Part shown: positions 6,845 to 15,184 of the stretch, piece after piece
Layout of the letters: each line of letters begins with the position of its first letter
How positions within the stretch are numbered: position 1 is the first letter of the stretch
NCBI RefSeq assembly: GCF_030645195.1
Contig: NZ_JAUSLW010000007.1
Span: forward strand, 1-51,009
DNA: 51,009 bases
Source of the DNA: Phenylobacterium sp.
Lineage (GTDB): Bacteria > Pseudomonadota > Alphaproteobacteria > Caulobacterales > Caulobacteraceae
Direction of reading: 5' to 3'
The notes under the pieces: generated by a model
The model's input: only the letters and a program-made list of their open reading frames with translations
Told to the model about the DNA's origin: nothing
Databases searched by the model: none
Made by a program: the position numbers and the translations under genes

Positions 6845-7909
6845 CTACCCCGCCCCGTGCCCGTGTCGGTGGTGCAGGTCCGGATAGTGAGCGTGGGTGT
6901 GGGTCAGGGGGGCGTGGCGGTGGGGGTGGCTGTGGGGTTCGCCGGGCGGGTCGTTCGGGCCGTGTTCGTGCTGGTGGTGGGCGTCGTGGACGTGGCGGTG
7001 CTCGTGGGCCATGGCCTGGTGGGTGTGGGGGTGCTCGTGGGCCTCCATCAGGTGCAGGGCCACGCCGATCAGCATCAGGGCTGAGGCGGCGATGAGCTGG
7101 GCGGTGACCGGCTCGCCGAACATGCCGATGGCCAGGACCGCTCCGATGAAGGGGGCGGTGGAGAAGTAGGCGCCGGTGCGCGCCGCGCCGAGGTGGCGCA
7201 GGGCGAGCACGAACATGACGAGGCTGACGCCGTAGCCCAGCAGGCCCACCAGGCCGGCGCCCAGGGTCTCCGTCAGGGGCGGCAGGCGGGCGCCGAGGGC
7301 CAGGGCCAGGGCGAGGTTCACGGCGCCGGCGGCCAGGCCCTTGATGAGGGCGATCTGCACGGGATCGGCGGCGCTGAGCTTGCGGGTCAGGTTGTTGTCG
7401 ATCCCCCAGGCCAGGCAGGCGCCGGCGATGGCCACCGCGCCGAGGCCGAGGCCCGCGGGACCGCCTTGCCACGACAGGATCACGGCGCCGGCCAGGATGG
7501 CGGCGGCGCCCAGCAGCAGGCGGCGGTCGACGTTCTCGCGGAAGACGAGCCAGGCGATGGCCATGGTGGCCAGGCCCTCGAGGTTGAGCAGCAGGGCGGC
7601 GCTGGAGGCCGCGGTGGTCGCCAGGCCCACCATCAGCAGGACCGGGCCGACGACCCCGCCGCTCAGCACCACCAGGGCAAGCCAGGGCAGGTCGGCGCGG
7701 CGCAGGGGCGCCTCGGCGGCCGGGACCCCCAGGGCGCCTCTAGCCAGGTGGACGGCGGCGAGGCCCAGGCCCGAGCCCAGATAGAGCAGGCCGGCCAGCA
7801 GCCAGGGGCTGACCCCGCCCCCCAGCAGCAGCTTGGCGAAGGGGGTGCTGGCGCCGAACAGGACGGCCGAGGCGATGGCGAGCAGGACGCCGGGACGGTT
7901 GCGGATCAT
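6845..7909 (-). CDS. DMT/EamA transporter with histidine-rich tail
   Basis: Inner-membrane drug/metabolite exporter of the EamA type. Ten hydrophobic segments are arranged as two EamA repeats across residues 1-288, starting at the ATG at 7909. The remaining 66 residues (289-354) are a cytosolic or exposed tail with about 23 histidines in HxH and HH patterns (EHPHTHQAMAHEHRHVH and on). Such tails occur in Zn/Ni/Co transporters and chaperones but are not usual in EamA proteins, so a divalent metal link is plausible. The metal role is inference; substrate is unknown. Confidence 0.88.
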   Translation of the reverse strand: MIRNRPGVLLAIASAVLFGASTPFAKLLLGGGVSPWLLAGLLYLGSGLGLAAVHLARGALGVPAAEAPLRRADLPWLALVVLSGGVVGPVLLMVGLATTAASSAALLLNLEGLATMAIAWLVFRENVDRRLLLGAAAILAGAVILSWQGGPAGLGLGAVAIAGACLAWGIDNNLTRKLSAADPVQIALIKGLAAGAVNLALALALGARLPPLTETLGAGLVGLLGYGVSLVMFVLALRHLGAARTGAYFSTAPFIGAVLAIGMFGEPVTAQLIAASALMLIGVALHLMEAHEHPHTHQAMAHEHRHVHDAHHQHEHGPNDPPGEPHSHPHRHAPLTHTHAHYPDLHHRHGHGAG

Positions 7910-7952
7910 GGGGGGAGCTTAGGGGGATGGGCGGCTGGGGGCGAGCCCTGCA

Positions 7953-8109
7953 GATCCTCCCCCAGGCGCGCAGCGCCGATGTGGGGGAGGTGGCGCGGAC
8001 CGCAGGTCCGTGCCGGAGGGGGATCAACGTCGTTGACCCTTACCGCCCCAAAACAAGAGTCAAAGTCCCCCTCAGTCAGCTTTGCTGACAGCTCCCCCAG
8101 AGGGGGAGC
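7953..8109. repeat. Composite palindromic intergenic repeats
   Basis: The 216-base gap between the two membrane-protein genes holds three dyads. The first is GATCCTCCCCC at 7953 with its complement ending at 8025. The second is GTCAGC-TTT-GCTGAC at 8075-8089. The third is the perfect palindrome GCTCCCCCAGAGGGGGAGC at 8091-8109. No ORF is credible in this gap. The elements resemble mobile-like intergenic palindromes rather than a single terminator. Confidence 0.75.
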
Positions 8110-8125
8110 ATCTTGGGGGCGCGGC

Positions 8126-9385
8126 CTACAGCGCCGCCTGGACGCCCCAGGCCGCGGCGCCGGCGGCGAGGGCCAGGGCGGAGGCCAGGGTGAAGCGCAG
8201 GGCGAAGGGGCGGCTGCCGAACAGGTGGGCGAAGACGACGCGCTGGACGGCGTTGGCGGCGAAGGCGGCCAGGATGGCGCCCGCGGCGAAGTCGAGGCTG
8301 ACGCCGCGGGCCACCGAGCGGGCGGTCGACAGCGTGATGGCGTCGACGTCCACCAGGCCCGAGACCACGGCGAACAGGTAGCCGCCGGTGACGCCCGCCT
8401 CCTTCGTCACCCAGGCGCCGAGGAAGGTGACGACGATCAGCAGCAGGCCGAAACCGAGCACGGCGGTGAGCTCGAAGGGGACGGTGTCGGGCCGGGCCGG
8501 GGCGCCGACAGCCGGGCGCAGCAGGGGCAGGAGGCCTGCGGCGGCGAAGACCAGGGCCCCGGCGGCGGCGGGAACGGCCACCAGGGGGATCAGGTCCGGC
8601 GCCAGGACGCCAGCCAGGACCGTGGCGCGGGTCAGGGAGACCATGGCCGCCAGGCAGACCCCGGAGCCGAGGCCGCGGGCGTCGTCGGCCTGGCGGCTGA
8701 GGCGGGCCATGGCCAGCGTGGTGGCGGTGGAGGAGGCCAGGCCCCCCAGCAGGCCCGCGAGCGGCGGTCCGCGGTCGGGGCCGGCCACCTTCTGGGCGAT
8801 GTAGCCGCTGTAGGAGACCGCCGCGATGAGGATCATCAGCAGCCAGAGCTCGTAGGGATTGAGCGCGTTCAGCGGGTCGACCGTGCGGTTGGGCAGCAGG
8901 GGCAGGACCACCACGGTCATGGCCAGCAACAGCAGGGCCGCGCGCAGCTCGATCCAGCTGAGGCGGGCCACGGCGCGGTGCAGGGTCTCGCGGCTGGCCA
9001 GGAGGCCGGCGGTGGCCACCCCGCCGGCGGCGGCGGCGCGGATGTCGCCCATGGCGGCCAGGACGCCGAGGACGAAGACGGTCATGGCCGCCACCACATT
9101 GGTGACGCTGAAGTCGGATTCGGCGGTGCTTTCCCGGTAGCTGAAGACGGCGAAGGCGGCGGTGAGGACGGCGAGGCCCGCCACCCAGGGGACGAAGCTT
9201 TCCGCGAGGATCGACAGGGCGCCGCAGAGCCCGCCCAGCAGGCCGATGAGGGTGAAGGTGCGCACCCCGGCGGTGCGGGCGCCCTCCGGGGCGTCGCGCC
9301 AGCGCCAGCCGCGCTCGATGCCGACGATGAGGCCGATGGCCAGGGCCAGGCCCAGGCGGAGCAGAAGATCGTCTTCGGTGTCCAT
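8126..9385 (-). CDS. MgtC/SapB and DUF4010 membrane protein
   Basis: A 419-residue polytopic inner-membrane protein. The N-terminal part has the MgtC-type signature RLGLALAIGLIVGIERGWRW followed by GVRTFTLIGLLGGL. The C-terminal part has about eight further membrane segments typical of DUF4010 (VSYSGYIAQKVAGPDRG, GLLGGLASSTATTLAMARLS, SGLVDVDAITLS). MgtC proteins are linked to Mg limitation and ATPase control, but the function of the fused DUF4010 form is not known. The ATG at 9385 is well placed. Same strand as the DMT gene but separated by repeats. Confidence 0.88.
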   Translation of the reverse strand: MDTEDDLLLRLGLALAIGLIVGIERGWRWRDAPEGARTAGVRTFTLIGLLGGLCGALSILAESFVPWVAGLAVLTAAFAVFSYRESTAESDFSVTNVVAAMTVFVLGVLAAMGDIRAAAAGGVATAGLLASRETLHRAVARLSWIELRAALLLLAMTVVVLPLLPNRTVDPLNALNPYELWLLMILIAAVSYSGYIAQKVAGPDRGPPLAGLLGGLASSTATTLAMARLSRQADDARGLGSGVCLAAMVSLTRATVLAGVLAPDLIPLVAVPAAAGALVFAAAGLLPLLRPAVGAPARPDTVPFELTAVLGFGLLLIVVTFLGAWVTKEAGVTGGYLFAVVSGLVDVDAITLSTARSVARGVSLDFAAGAILAAFAANAVQRVVFAHLFGSRPFALRFTLASALALAAGAAAWGVQAAL

Positions 9386-9524
9386 CGGCGCCAGTCAGGC
9401 GGCAAGGACCGCGCGCGGTCAAGGCGGTCGCGATCCTCGGCGCAGAACCTCGCGGGGCCTTGATCTGAATCAGGTCGTGGGGCGTGTTGTGCGGCCAAGC
9501 TCCCGCACACCCTGGGTTGAGACC

Positions 9525-10055
9525 ATGACAGCGATGACCAGATCCTTTCCGCGCGCCGCCCTCGCCACCGTCCTGGTCCTTGGCCTGGCGGCGGGAGGCT
9601 GCGCCTCGACGCGCGACGGCGCCGCGCCGGAACCCACCCCGCCCGTCGCCACCCAGCGGTCGGGCGCCATGGTGCGGGGCGGGGAGAGCGGGCTGGGGAT
9701 CACCGGGGCGGTGACGCCGCCGGAAATGAAGGCGGTGGCGGCCGCGCCCTACGCCCTGCCAAGTCCCCCCGACTGCGCGGCCCTGGCCCGCGAGATCCTC
9801 CAGCTCGACGATCTGCTGGGCCCCGACGTCGATGTGCTGGCGGCGGCGGAGACCCGGTCCGGGGCCATGGGACGGGCGGCCGACCGGGCGATCGTGGGCG
9901 CGGTGCGCGGGGCCATCCCCTATCGCTGGGTGCTGCGCTGGATGACCCAGGCCGGCAAGCTGGACCGCGAGCTGCGGCTGGCGATCCTGGCGGCCACGGC
10001 GCGGCGGGGCTATCTGAAGGGCGTGCGGCTGGGCCTGGCCTGCCCGCCGGCCTGA
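9525..10055 (+). CDS. Predicted lipoprotein of unknown function
   Basis: A 176-residue secreted protein. The N-terminus has a basic start, a hydrophobic run and a lipobox-like LAAGGC, so it is probably lipid-anchored. The body has a low-complexity Pro/Ala linker, then CAALAREILQLDDLLGPDVDV and a region rich in Ala and Arg (RAADRAIVGAVRGAIPYRWVLRWM). I do not recognise a family with certainty. The ATG at 9525 is used; another in-frame ATG lies three codons later. Confidence 0.75.
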   Translation: MTAMTRSFPRAALATVLVLGLAAGGCASTRDGAAPEPTPPVATQRSGAMVRGGESGLGITGAVTPPEMKAVAAAPYALPSPPDCAALAREILQLDDLLGPDVDVLAAAETRSGAMGRAADRAIVGAVRGAIPYRWVLRWMTQAGKLDRELRLAILAATARRGYLKGVRLGLACPPA

Positions 10056-10086
10056 CCCGCCGCCCCGGCTGGACCGGAGCGGCGGG
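10056..10086. terminator. Bidirectional hairpin between convergent genes
   Basis: CCCGCCGC at 10056-10063 pairs with GCGGCGGG at 10079-10086, directly after the lipoprotein stop and before the end of the opposing gene. There is no T-run, so strength is uncertain. Confidence 0.4.
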
Positions 10087-10105
10087 CCGAACCTAGGAGG
10101 CGAAC

Positions 10106-10915
10106 CTAGTCGACGACGGTCCAGGAGCCGTCGGGCTGTCGGCAGGCGTGGCCGCGGGCCTGCTGGGTGCGGCCCTGGATGTAGACGGTCTGGCTGTAGG
10201 TGGTGCAGCGGAAGCCGCCGGCGTCGTTGTAGTACTGGCCGACCTGGAAGGTCCCGCGGTGGTCGTTGCTGGGGTTGCGCCACTGGTAGCGGCTGCCCTG
10301 GCGGCCGGAATTGAAGCCGTCGTAATAGGTCCGATAGGCGTAGCTGCGGTCCTCGCAGTCGAGATTTCCGGTGAGGGCCGCCCCCATGGCGCCGCCGACG
10401 ATGACCCCGGTGACGGTGGTTCCCGTCCGGTTGTCGCCGCCCACGGACTGGCCCAGCAGGCCGCCGATGATGGCGCCGATCAGGACGCCGGCCGGATCGG
10501 GCTTGTCGCGGCACTGCTGGTAATAGCTGTCGTCCTGATAGGTGTAGGTGCGGGTGTAGCGCTGGTTCCAGCGCTGGTCGCGGTCGTCCCGGTAGACGGT
10601 CTCGGCGATCAGGCCGCTGGAGGTGGCCACCAGGAAGTAGTTGTGGCTGTCGTAACGGTACCAGCGATAGCCGCGGGGCGGGGACCGCAGGCCGAGCTGA
10701 CGCCAGTCGCGGACGATGTCGTCGTTCTGCCGGTACTGGCTGGGCAGGCGGTCGCCCCGCGACCAGCGGGGGCCGTACTGATAGCCGCCGGGGGTGCGCT
10801 GGTACTGGTAGCGGTTCTGCGGATCGTTGCTCCGATTGTAGGGGTCGTAGGGCTGGGCGACGGCGGCGCCGCTCAAGAGGGACAGCGCCAGGGCGGCGCT
10901 CAGAACACGGGTCAT
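10106..10915 (-). CDS. RcnB-domain / glycine-zipper secreted protein
   Basis: A 269-residue exported protein with a clear signal peptide (LSAALALSLLSGAAVAQ). An RcnB-like unit follows, rich in Tyr and Arg, with LPSQYRQNDDIVRDWRQLGL, PPRGYRWYRYDSHNYFLV and SSGLIAETVY. A glycine-zipper segment (GVLIGAIIGGLLGQSVGG, then GVIVGGAMGAAL) comes next, then a Cys-containing C-terminal domain resembling surface-antigen/17-kDa families. RcnB proteins are periplasmic and affect nickel/cobalt homeostasis in E. coli. The fused zipper suggests outer-membrane association. Domain naming is by motif reading. Confidence 0.8.
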   Translation of the reverse strand: MTRVLSAALALSLLSGAAVAQPYDPYNRSNDPQNRYQYQRTPGGYQYGPRWSRGDRLPSQYRQNDDIVRDWRQLGLRSPPRGYRWYRYDSHNYFLVATSSGLIAETVYRDDRDQRWNQRYTRTYTYQDDSYYQQCRDKPDPAGVLIGAIIGGLLGQSVGGDNRTGTTVTGVIVGGAMGAALTGNLDCEDRSYAYRTYYDGFNSGRQGSRYQWRNPSNDHRGTFQVGQYYNDAGGFRCTTYSQTVYIQGRTQQARGHACRQPDGSWTVVD

Positions 10916-11123
10916 GGGGGTCTCCTCATCCTGCGAAGGCGTGGGCCTTCATCGTTGCTCCAAAATGCGGCGGACAACTTGGGAAGATCATGCCTCGGGT
11001 GGCGCGCGCTAGGATTGATCCTGGTCAAGCTTGGATCAGGGCGCCGGCGGGCGGAGGAAGACCCGGGTCTTGCCCTGGTCCCGCTGCGGTGACAATCCAG
11101 GGGCTCGGATTCAAGGAGCTGAC

Positions 11124-11306
11124 ATGGCCGAACCCAAGGGCAAGCGGGATTTCCGCGACTCGCCGCGGCTCGATCCCAAGGAGCGCCACCAGGTGGAATA
11201 CTGGGCCAAGCGCTGGGGGGTGACCCACGACCAGATCATCAGCGCCTACCGCAAGGTCGGCATGATGGTGAAGGACATCGCCGCCGAGCTGGGCAAGAAG
11301 CGCTGA
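11124..11306 (+). CDS. DUF3606-family small protein
   Basis: A 60-residue basic cytosolic protein of unknown function. The pattern EVEYWAKRWGV-like (here HQVEYWAKRWGVTHDQI) followed by AYRKVGMMVKDIAAELGK is the DUF3606 hallmark and looks like a small helix-turn-helix. AAGGAG sits six bases before the ATG at 11124, which fixes the start well inside a longer open frame. Its stop overlaps the next start by one base (TGATG). A perfect 14-bp palindrome (AAGACCCGGGTCTT, 11058-11071) lies upstream. Confidence 0.85.
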   Translation: MAEPKGKRDFRDSPRLDPKERHQVEYWAKRWGVTHDQIISAYRKVGMMVKDIAAELGKKR

Positions 11307-11752
11307 TGGCCCACCTGATCCGTACCGACGCCCTGATCCCGGCGGCGCCCGAGGCGGTGTGGGCGGTGTTGGCCGATTTCGCGCGGTATCGGGAATGGAA
11401 CCCGCTGAACCTGGAGGCCCACGGCGAAGCGGTATTGGGGGCCAAGATCCCCATGGTGTTCCGCAACCTGGGCTCGGCCAAGCCCGGCGCCACCATTTCC
11501 CAGACCGTGACGCTGGTGGCCTGCGAGCCGGGCAAGGCCCTGGCCTGGGCCGGGTCGGTTCCGCTGTTGTTCAGGGGGCGGCATCACTTCACCCTGTCGC
11601 CGGAGGGCGGCGGCACGCGGCTGCTGCACGGCGAGGACCTGAGGGGGCTGATCCCCATGACCTTCTCCAAGGCCCAGATCGCCCGCGACTTCGTCCCCGC
11701 CTATGAGGCGGTGAACGCAGCCCTGGCCGCCCGCGTGGCCGCCCTGGGATGA
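11306..11752 (+). CDS. SRPBCC (START-like) domain protein
   Basis: A 148-residue single-domain protein of the polyketide cyclase/dehydrase SRPBCC superfamily, which forms a hydrophobic ligand pocket. Landmarks are the N-terminal DALIPAAPEAVWAVLADFARYREWNP, a central GKALAWAGSVPLLFRGRHHFTL and a late GGGTRLLHGEDLRG. Ligand is unknown. It is the second gene in a chain of four with overlapping stop/start codons. Confidence 0.88.
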   Translation: MAHLIRTDALIPAAPEAVWAVLADFARYREWNPLNLEAHGEAVLGAKIPMVFRNLGSAKPGATISQTVTLVACEPGKALAWAGSVPLLFRGRHHFTLSPEGGGTRLLHGEDLRGLIPMTFSKAQIARDFVPAYEAVNAALAARVAALG

Positions 11753-11967
11753 TGGGCGTCATGGACCTGGTGGACCTCGCCATCGACGAGGATCCGCGCA
11801 GCCCCTGCCTGTGGGTTCCGAGCGAACACTGGGACGATTTCTGCGCGGCCATCCGCCGGACGCCCAATCTGATCGGGGCGGTGATCTATCGCGACAAGAC
11901 CATCCGCGACGGCGGGCCGGGGACCGACATCGTCACCGGATCGGACCAGAGCGGCGCGCGCCGATGA
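11749..11967 (+). CDS. Hypothetical 72-residue protein
   Basis: No family recognised. The short acidic protein contains DLVDLAIDEDPRSPCLWVPS and HWDDFCAAIRRTPNLIGAVI. It overlaps the SRPBCC stop by four bases and the permease start by four bases, so it is probably a real translated link in the operon rather than a chance frame. Confidence 0.6.
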   Translation: MMGVMDLVDLAIDEDPRSPCLWVPSEHWDDFCAAIRRTPNLIGAVIYRDKTIRDGGPGTDIVTGSDQSGARR

Positions 11968-12731
11968 TCACCGACCCTTGGTTCTACGCCCTGGCGGTTC
12001 CGGCGGTGATCATCCTGGGCCTGGCCAAGGGCGGGTTCGCCGGGATCGGAGTGATCGCCGTGCCGCTGATGGCGCTGTCGGTCTCGCCGGTGCTGGCGGC
12101 CTCGATCACCCTGCCGATCCTGATCGTGCAGGACGTGGTGAGCGTCTGGGCGTTCCGGAAGACCTGGGACCGGAAGATCCTGATCCTGATGCTGCCCAGC
12201 GCGGCGGTGGGGATATTCGCGGGCTTCGCCCTGGCGGCCTTCGTCAAGCCCGGGGCGGTGGAGCTGGCGGTGGGGGCGGTCTCGGTGGTCTTCGCCCTGC
12301 AGCGTCTGTGGCTGGAGCGGGCGGCCGCGCCGGTGGTCGAGGCCCTGCCCGAGGGCCTGGCCTGGCGCGGCGTGCTGGCGGGGATCGCGGCGGGCTTCAC
12401 CAGCCAGATCAGCCATGCCGGCGGGCCGCCCTTCCAGATGTACGTCCTGCCCAAGAGGCTGGCGCGCGACGTCTTCATCGGCACCAGCGCCATCTTCTTC
12501 GCCGTGGTGAACTGGATGAAGGTCCCGGCCTATCTGGCGCTCGGTCAGTTCACCCACCAGAGCCTGACCACCTCGGTCGCCTTGCTGCCGCTCGCCATCG
12601 CCTCGACCTGGGCCGGGGTGTGGCTGGTGCGGCGGGTCCCGGGCGCCGCCTTCTACCGGGTGATCTACCTGCTGCTGATCGGGGTGGGGGGCAAGCTGGC
12701 CTGGGATGGCGCGATCTCGCTTTTGGGTTAG
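11964..12731 (+). CDS. TauE/SafE-family permease
   Basis: A 255-residue inner-membrane protein with about eight hydrophobic segments, of the TauE/SafE (DUF81) family proposed to export sulfite or organosulfonate-related anions. Family marks are LAKGGFAGIGVIAVPLMAL near the N-terminus and GFTSQISHAGGPPFQMYVLP in the middle. The ATG at 11964 overlaps the preceding stop by four bases. Substrate is not indicated by the context. Confidence 0.9.
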   Translation: MITDPWFYALAVPAVIILGLAKGGFAGIGVIAVPLMALSVSPVLAASITLPILIVQDVVSVWAFRKTWDRKILILMLPSAAVGIFAGFALAAFVKPGAVELAVGAVSVVFALQRLWLERAAAPVVEALPEGLAWRGVLAGIAAGFTSQISHAGGPPFQMYVLPKRLARDVFIGTSAIFFAVVNWMKVPAYLALGQFTHQSLTTSVALLPLAIASTWAGVWLVRRVPGAAFYRVIYLLLIGVGGKLAWDGAISLLG

Positions 12732-12798
12732 GACTGAAACAGTCGAGCCCTCAGCGCGCCGCAATCGCGGGCGAGTTTGAGAGCGAAGGAGCTTCCCC

Positions 12799-13353
12799 AT
12801 GACGCCACGATCCTGGACCGCTGGCCTGGCCCTCGCCGCGCTGATGGGGGCGAGCTCGGCGCGGGCGGAGGAGGCGGTGGCCACGGCCTCGGCGACCCCG
12901 GCTCCGGTCGCGGAGCTCTCCACGGCGGCCCAGATCGACCAGTTCATCAGGTCGGCGCCCCTGCCCAGCCTTGAGGACGAGGGCGTGGACGGGATCACCT
13001 CGGGCGAGAGCAAGCGCCAGGTCCACGGCGAGGTGGGGATCGCGGTCGGCACCGGCGGCTATCGCAGCGTCTACGCCATGAGCCTGATCCCCCTCGGCGA
13101 GACCGGAACCCTGGCCATCGCCGTCAGCGAGAGCCGCGACGACCGGTTCGGCGGCTATGGCGGCTATGGGTCGGGCGACCGGCAGTCGATCGGGCTGTCC
13201 TATGCCTCCAGCCCAGCCGCGGCCGACCACGGGCCGCTGTGCGCCGAGCGGATGGATCACGGCCCCAACTGGCATGGCCCCCGCAGCCATGGGCCGAGCG
13301 GCCTGGACCGCGGCGCGTGCTCCGTCGGCGACGAGCGTATGGCGCCGCGTTAG
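12799..13353 (+). CDS. Secreted hypothetical protein
   Basis: A 184-residue protein with a signal peptide (AGLALAALMGASSARAEE). The mature part has ELSTAAQIDQFIRSAPLPSLEDE, a Gly-rich segment of beta-like character (GEVGIAVGTGGYRSVYAMSLIPLGETGTLAIAVSES) and a His/Gly-rich C-terminal tail. The repeated GGYG and the alternating strands suggest an envelope protein, but no family is recognised. GAAGGAG lies upstream of the ATG. Its last codons overlap the convergent rsmA end by four bases. Confidence 0.75.
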   Translation: MTPRSWTAGLALAALMGASSARAEEAVATASATPAPVAELSTAAQIDQFIRSAPLPSLEDEGVDGITSGESKRQVHGEVGIAVGTGGYRSVYAMSLIPLGETGTLAIAVSESRDDRFGGYGGYGSGDRQSIGLSYASSPAAADHGPLCAERMDHGPNWHGPRSHGPSGLDRGACSVGDERMAPR

Positions 13354-14165
13354 ATCGCCTTCGCCAGGCTCAGGAATTCCTCGACGTCCAGGGTCTCGGC
13401 CCGGCGGGAGGGATCGATGCGGGCCTTTTCACAGAGGCTCTCGCCCCCCAGCTGCTTGAGGCTGGAGCGGAGCATCTTGCGGCGCTGGCCGAAGGCCGCG
13501 GCGGTGATCGTCTGCAGGGCGTCCAACAGGGCCTGGTCTAGGCGCGCGGCGTGGGGGACCAGATGGACCACCGCCGAGGTCACCTTCGGCGGCGGGGTGA
13601 AGGCCCGGGGCGAGACCTCCATCACCAGCTTGGCGTCAGCGGTGGCCTGGGCGATGACGGCCAGCCGACCATAGGCGTCGGACCCGGGCGCGGCGACGAT
13701 CCGCTCGGCCACTTCCTTCTGGAACATCAGGGTGAGAGAGATGGGCTGGAAGCGCCCGGTCAGCCACTTGATGAGCAGGGGCGTGCCGACATTGTAGGGC
13801 AGGTTGGAGACGACGGCCGTCGGCCCGCCCGCCGCCAGGGCGGCCTCGTCGGCGGTCAGGGCGTCGTCGAGGTGGACGGTCAGGGCGCCGCCGCTGGCCT
13901 GCGCCAGCTCCTCCAGCAGGGGGAGGAAGCGCGGGTCCTTCTCGATGGCGGTGACCTGCGCGCCGGTCTCCAGCAGGGCGCGGGTCAGGCCGCCGGGGCC
14001 GGGGCCCACCTCGATGACGTGATCGCCCGCCCCCACCCCGGCCAGGCGGGCGATCTTGCGGGTGATGTTGAGGTCGAAGAGGAAGTGCTGGCCGAAGCTC
14101 TTCTTGGCGATCAGGCCGTGCCCGTCGAGGGTGTCGCGCAGGGGCGGGAGGTCGTCGAGGGTCAT
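13350..14165 (-). CDS. rsmA: 16S rRNA dimethyladenosine transferase RsmA (KsgA)
   Basis: Dimethylates two adjacent adenines near the 3' end of 16S rRNA during small-subunit maturation. The 271-residue protein has KKSFGQHFLFDLNI, the SAM motif VIEVGPGPGGLTRALLE, IEKDPRFLPLL and the catalytic NLPYNVGTPLL. It is the last gene of the lptF-lptG-lptD-surA-pdxA-rsmA operon, 11 bases after pdxA. The surA-pdxA-rsmA order is also found in E. coli. Confidence 0.97.
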   Translation of the reverse strand: MTLDDLPPLRDTLDGHGLIAKKSFGQHFLFDLNITRKIARLAGVGAGDHVIEVGPGPGGLTRALLETGAQVTAIEKDPRFLPLLEELAQASGGALTVHLDDALTADEAALAAGGPTAVVSNLPYNVGTPLLIKWLTGRFQPISLTLMFQKEVAERIVAAPGSDAYGRLAVIAQATADAKLVMEVSPRAFTPPPKVTSAVVHLVPHAARLDQALLDALQTITAAAFGQRRKMLRSSLKQLGGESLCEKARIDPSRRAETLDVEEFLSLAKAI

Positions 14166-14176
14166 GGCCCTGCCTA

Positions 14177-15184
14177 TCAGCCCGCGCGGCGGGTGGCGAT
14201 CTCGTCGGCCATGCGGATGGCGGCCACCAGGCTGTCGGCGCGGGCCAGGCCGCGTCCGGCGATGTCGAAGGCGGTGCCGTGATCGGGCGAGGTGCGCACG
14301 ATCGGCAGGCCCAGGGTCACATTAACGCCGCCCCAGAAGTCGAGCATCTTCACGGGGATAAGCGCCTGATCATGATACATGCAGAGCGCGGCGTCGTAGC
14401 GGGCGCGCATCTCCTCGGGGAACAGGCTGTCGGCCGGGGTCGGTCCCGTGGCGTCGACACCCAGGTCGCGCAGGGAGCGGATGGCGGGCAGGATGATGTC
14501 GTTTTCCTCGCGCCCAATGGCCCCGCTCTCGCCAGCGTGGGGGTTGAGGGCGGCCACGGCCAGGCGGGGGATCTCGATCCCGAAGTCGCGGCGCAGGGCC
14601 TGGGCGGTGACCAGGCCGGCATTGACCACCTTCTCGATGCTCAGGGCCGCGGCGACCTTGGCGATGGGCTCGTGGACGGTGACCAGGGTGGTGCGCAGGC
14701 CGGGGACGGCCAGCATCATGATCGGCCCCCGGGCGCCGTCATAGCGGGTGGACTGGGTCAGCTCGCCCAGGAACTCGGTATGGCCCGGGAAGGCGAACCC
14801 GGCCTCGTAGAGGGGCGCCTTGGCGATGGGAGCGGTGACCAGGCCGCAGACCTGGCCGGAGAGGGCCAGGCCCACCCCGGTCTCGATCCACTGGATCACC
14901 GACTTGGCCGCCGCCGCCGTGGGCTGGCCCGAAACCACCGGCGCGCGCAGGGGGATGTCGAGGACGGGGATGGCGTCGGGGAAGACCCGGGCGGCGTCGT
15001 CGGGCGAAATGACCCGGCGGACGATGGAGGCGCCGGACCCCGACGCCGAGGCCAGGGACTGGCTGTCGCCGACCACAAGGAAGGCCGGCCCCGACTGGCG
15101 CAGCTGCGCCCAAGCCTTGACGATGATCTCCGGTCCGATGCCGGCGGGGTCGCCGAGCGTCAGGGCGAGTGGGCCTGTCTTCAC
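14177..15184 (-). CDS. pdxA: 4-hydroxythreonine-4-phosphate dehydrogenase PdxA
   Basis: NAD-dependent enzyme of the deoxyxylulose-5-phosphate-dependent vitamin B6 route. The 335-residue product opens LALTLGDPAGIGPEIIVKAW, has AFPGHTEFLGELT, NPHAGESGAIGREE and CMYHDQALIPVKML, where conserved His and Asp residues bind the metal and substrate, and ends with the usual helix. Its ATG overlaps the surA stop by four bases. Confidence 0.96.
   Translation of the reverse strand: MKTGPLALTLGDPAGIGPEIIVKAWAQLRQSGPAFLVVGDSQSLASASGSGASIVRRVISPDDAARVFPDAIPVLDIPLRAPVVSGQPTAAAAKSVIQWIETGVGLALSGQVCGLVTAPIAKAPLYEAGFAFPGHTEFLGELTQSTRYDGARGPIMMLAVPGLRTTLVTVHEPIAKVAAALSIEKVVNAGLVTAQALRRDFGIEIPRLAVAALNPHAGESGAIGREENDIILPAIRSLRDLGVDATGPTPADSLFPEEMRARYDAALCMYHDQALIPVKMLDFWGGVNVTLGLPIVRTSPDHGTAFDIAGRGLARADSLVAAIRMADEIATRRAG

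Noticed and set aside
7193..9463. A 756-codon forward frame opposite the DMT and MgtC genes
   Set aside because: It is made of repetitive Gly/Ala/Gln/His-rich sequence with no domain and is exactly antisense to two well-supported membrane-protein genes. Long frames of this sort are an effect of high GC.
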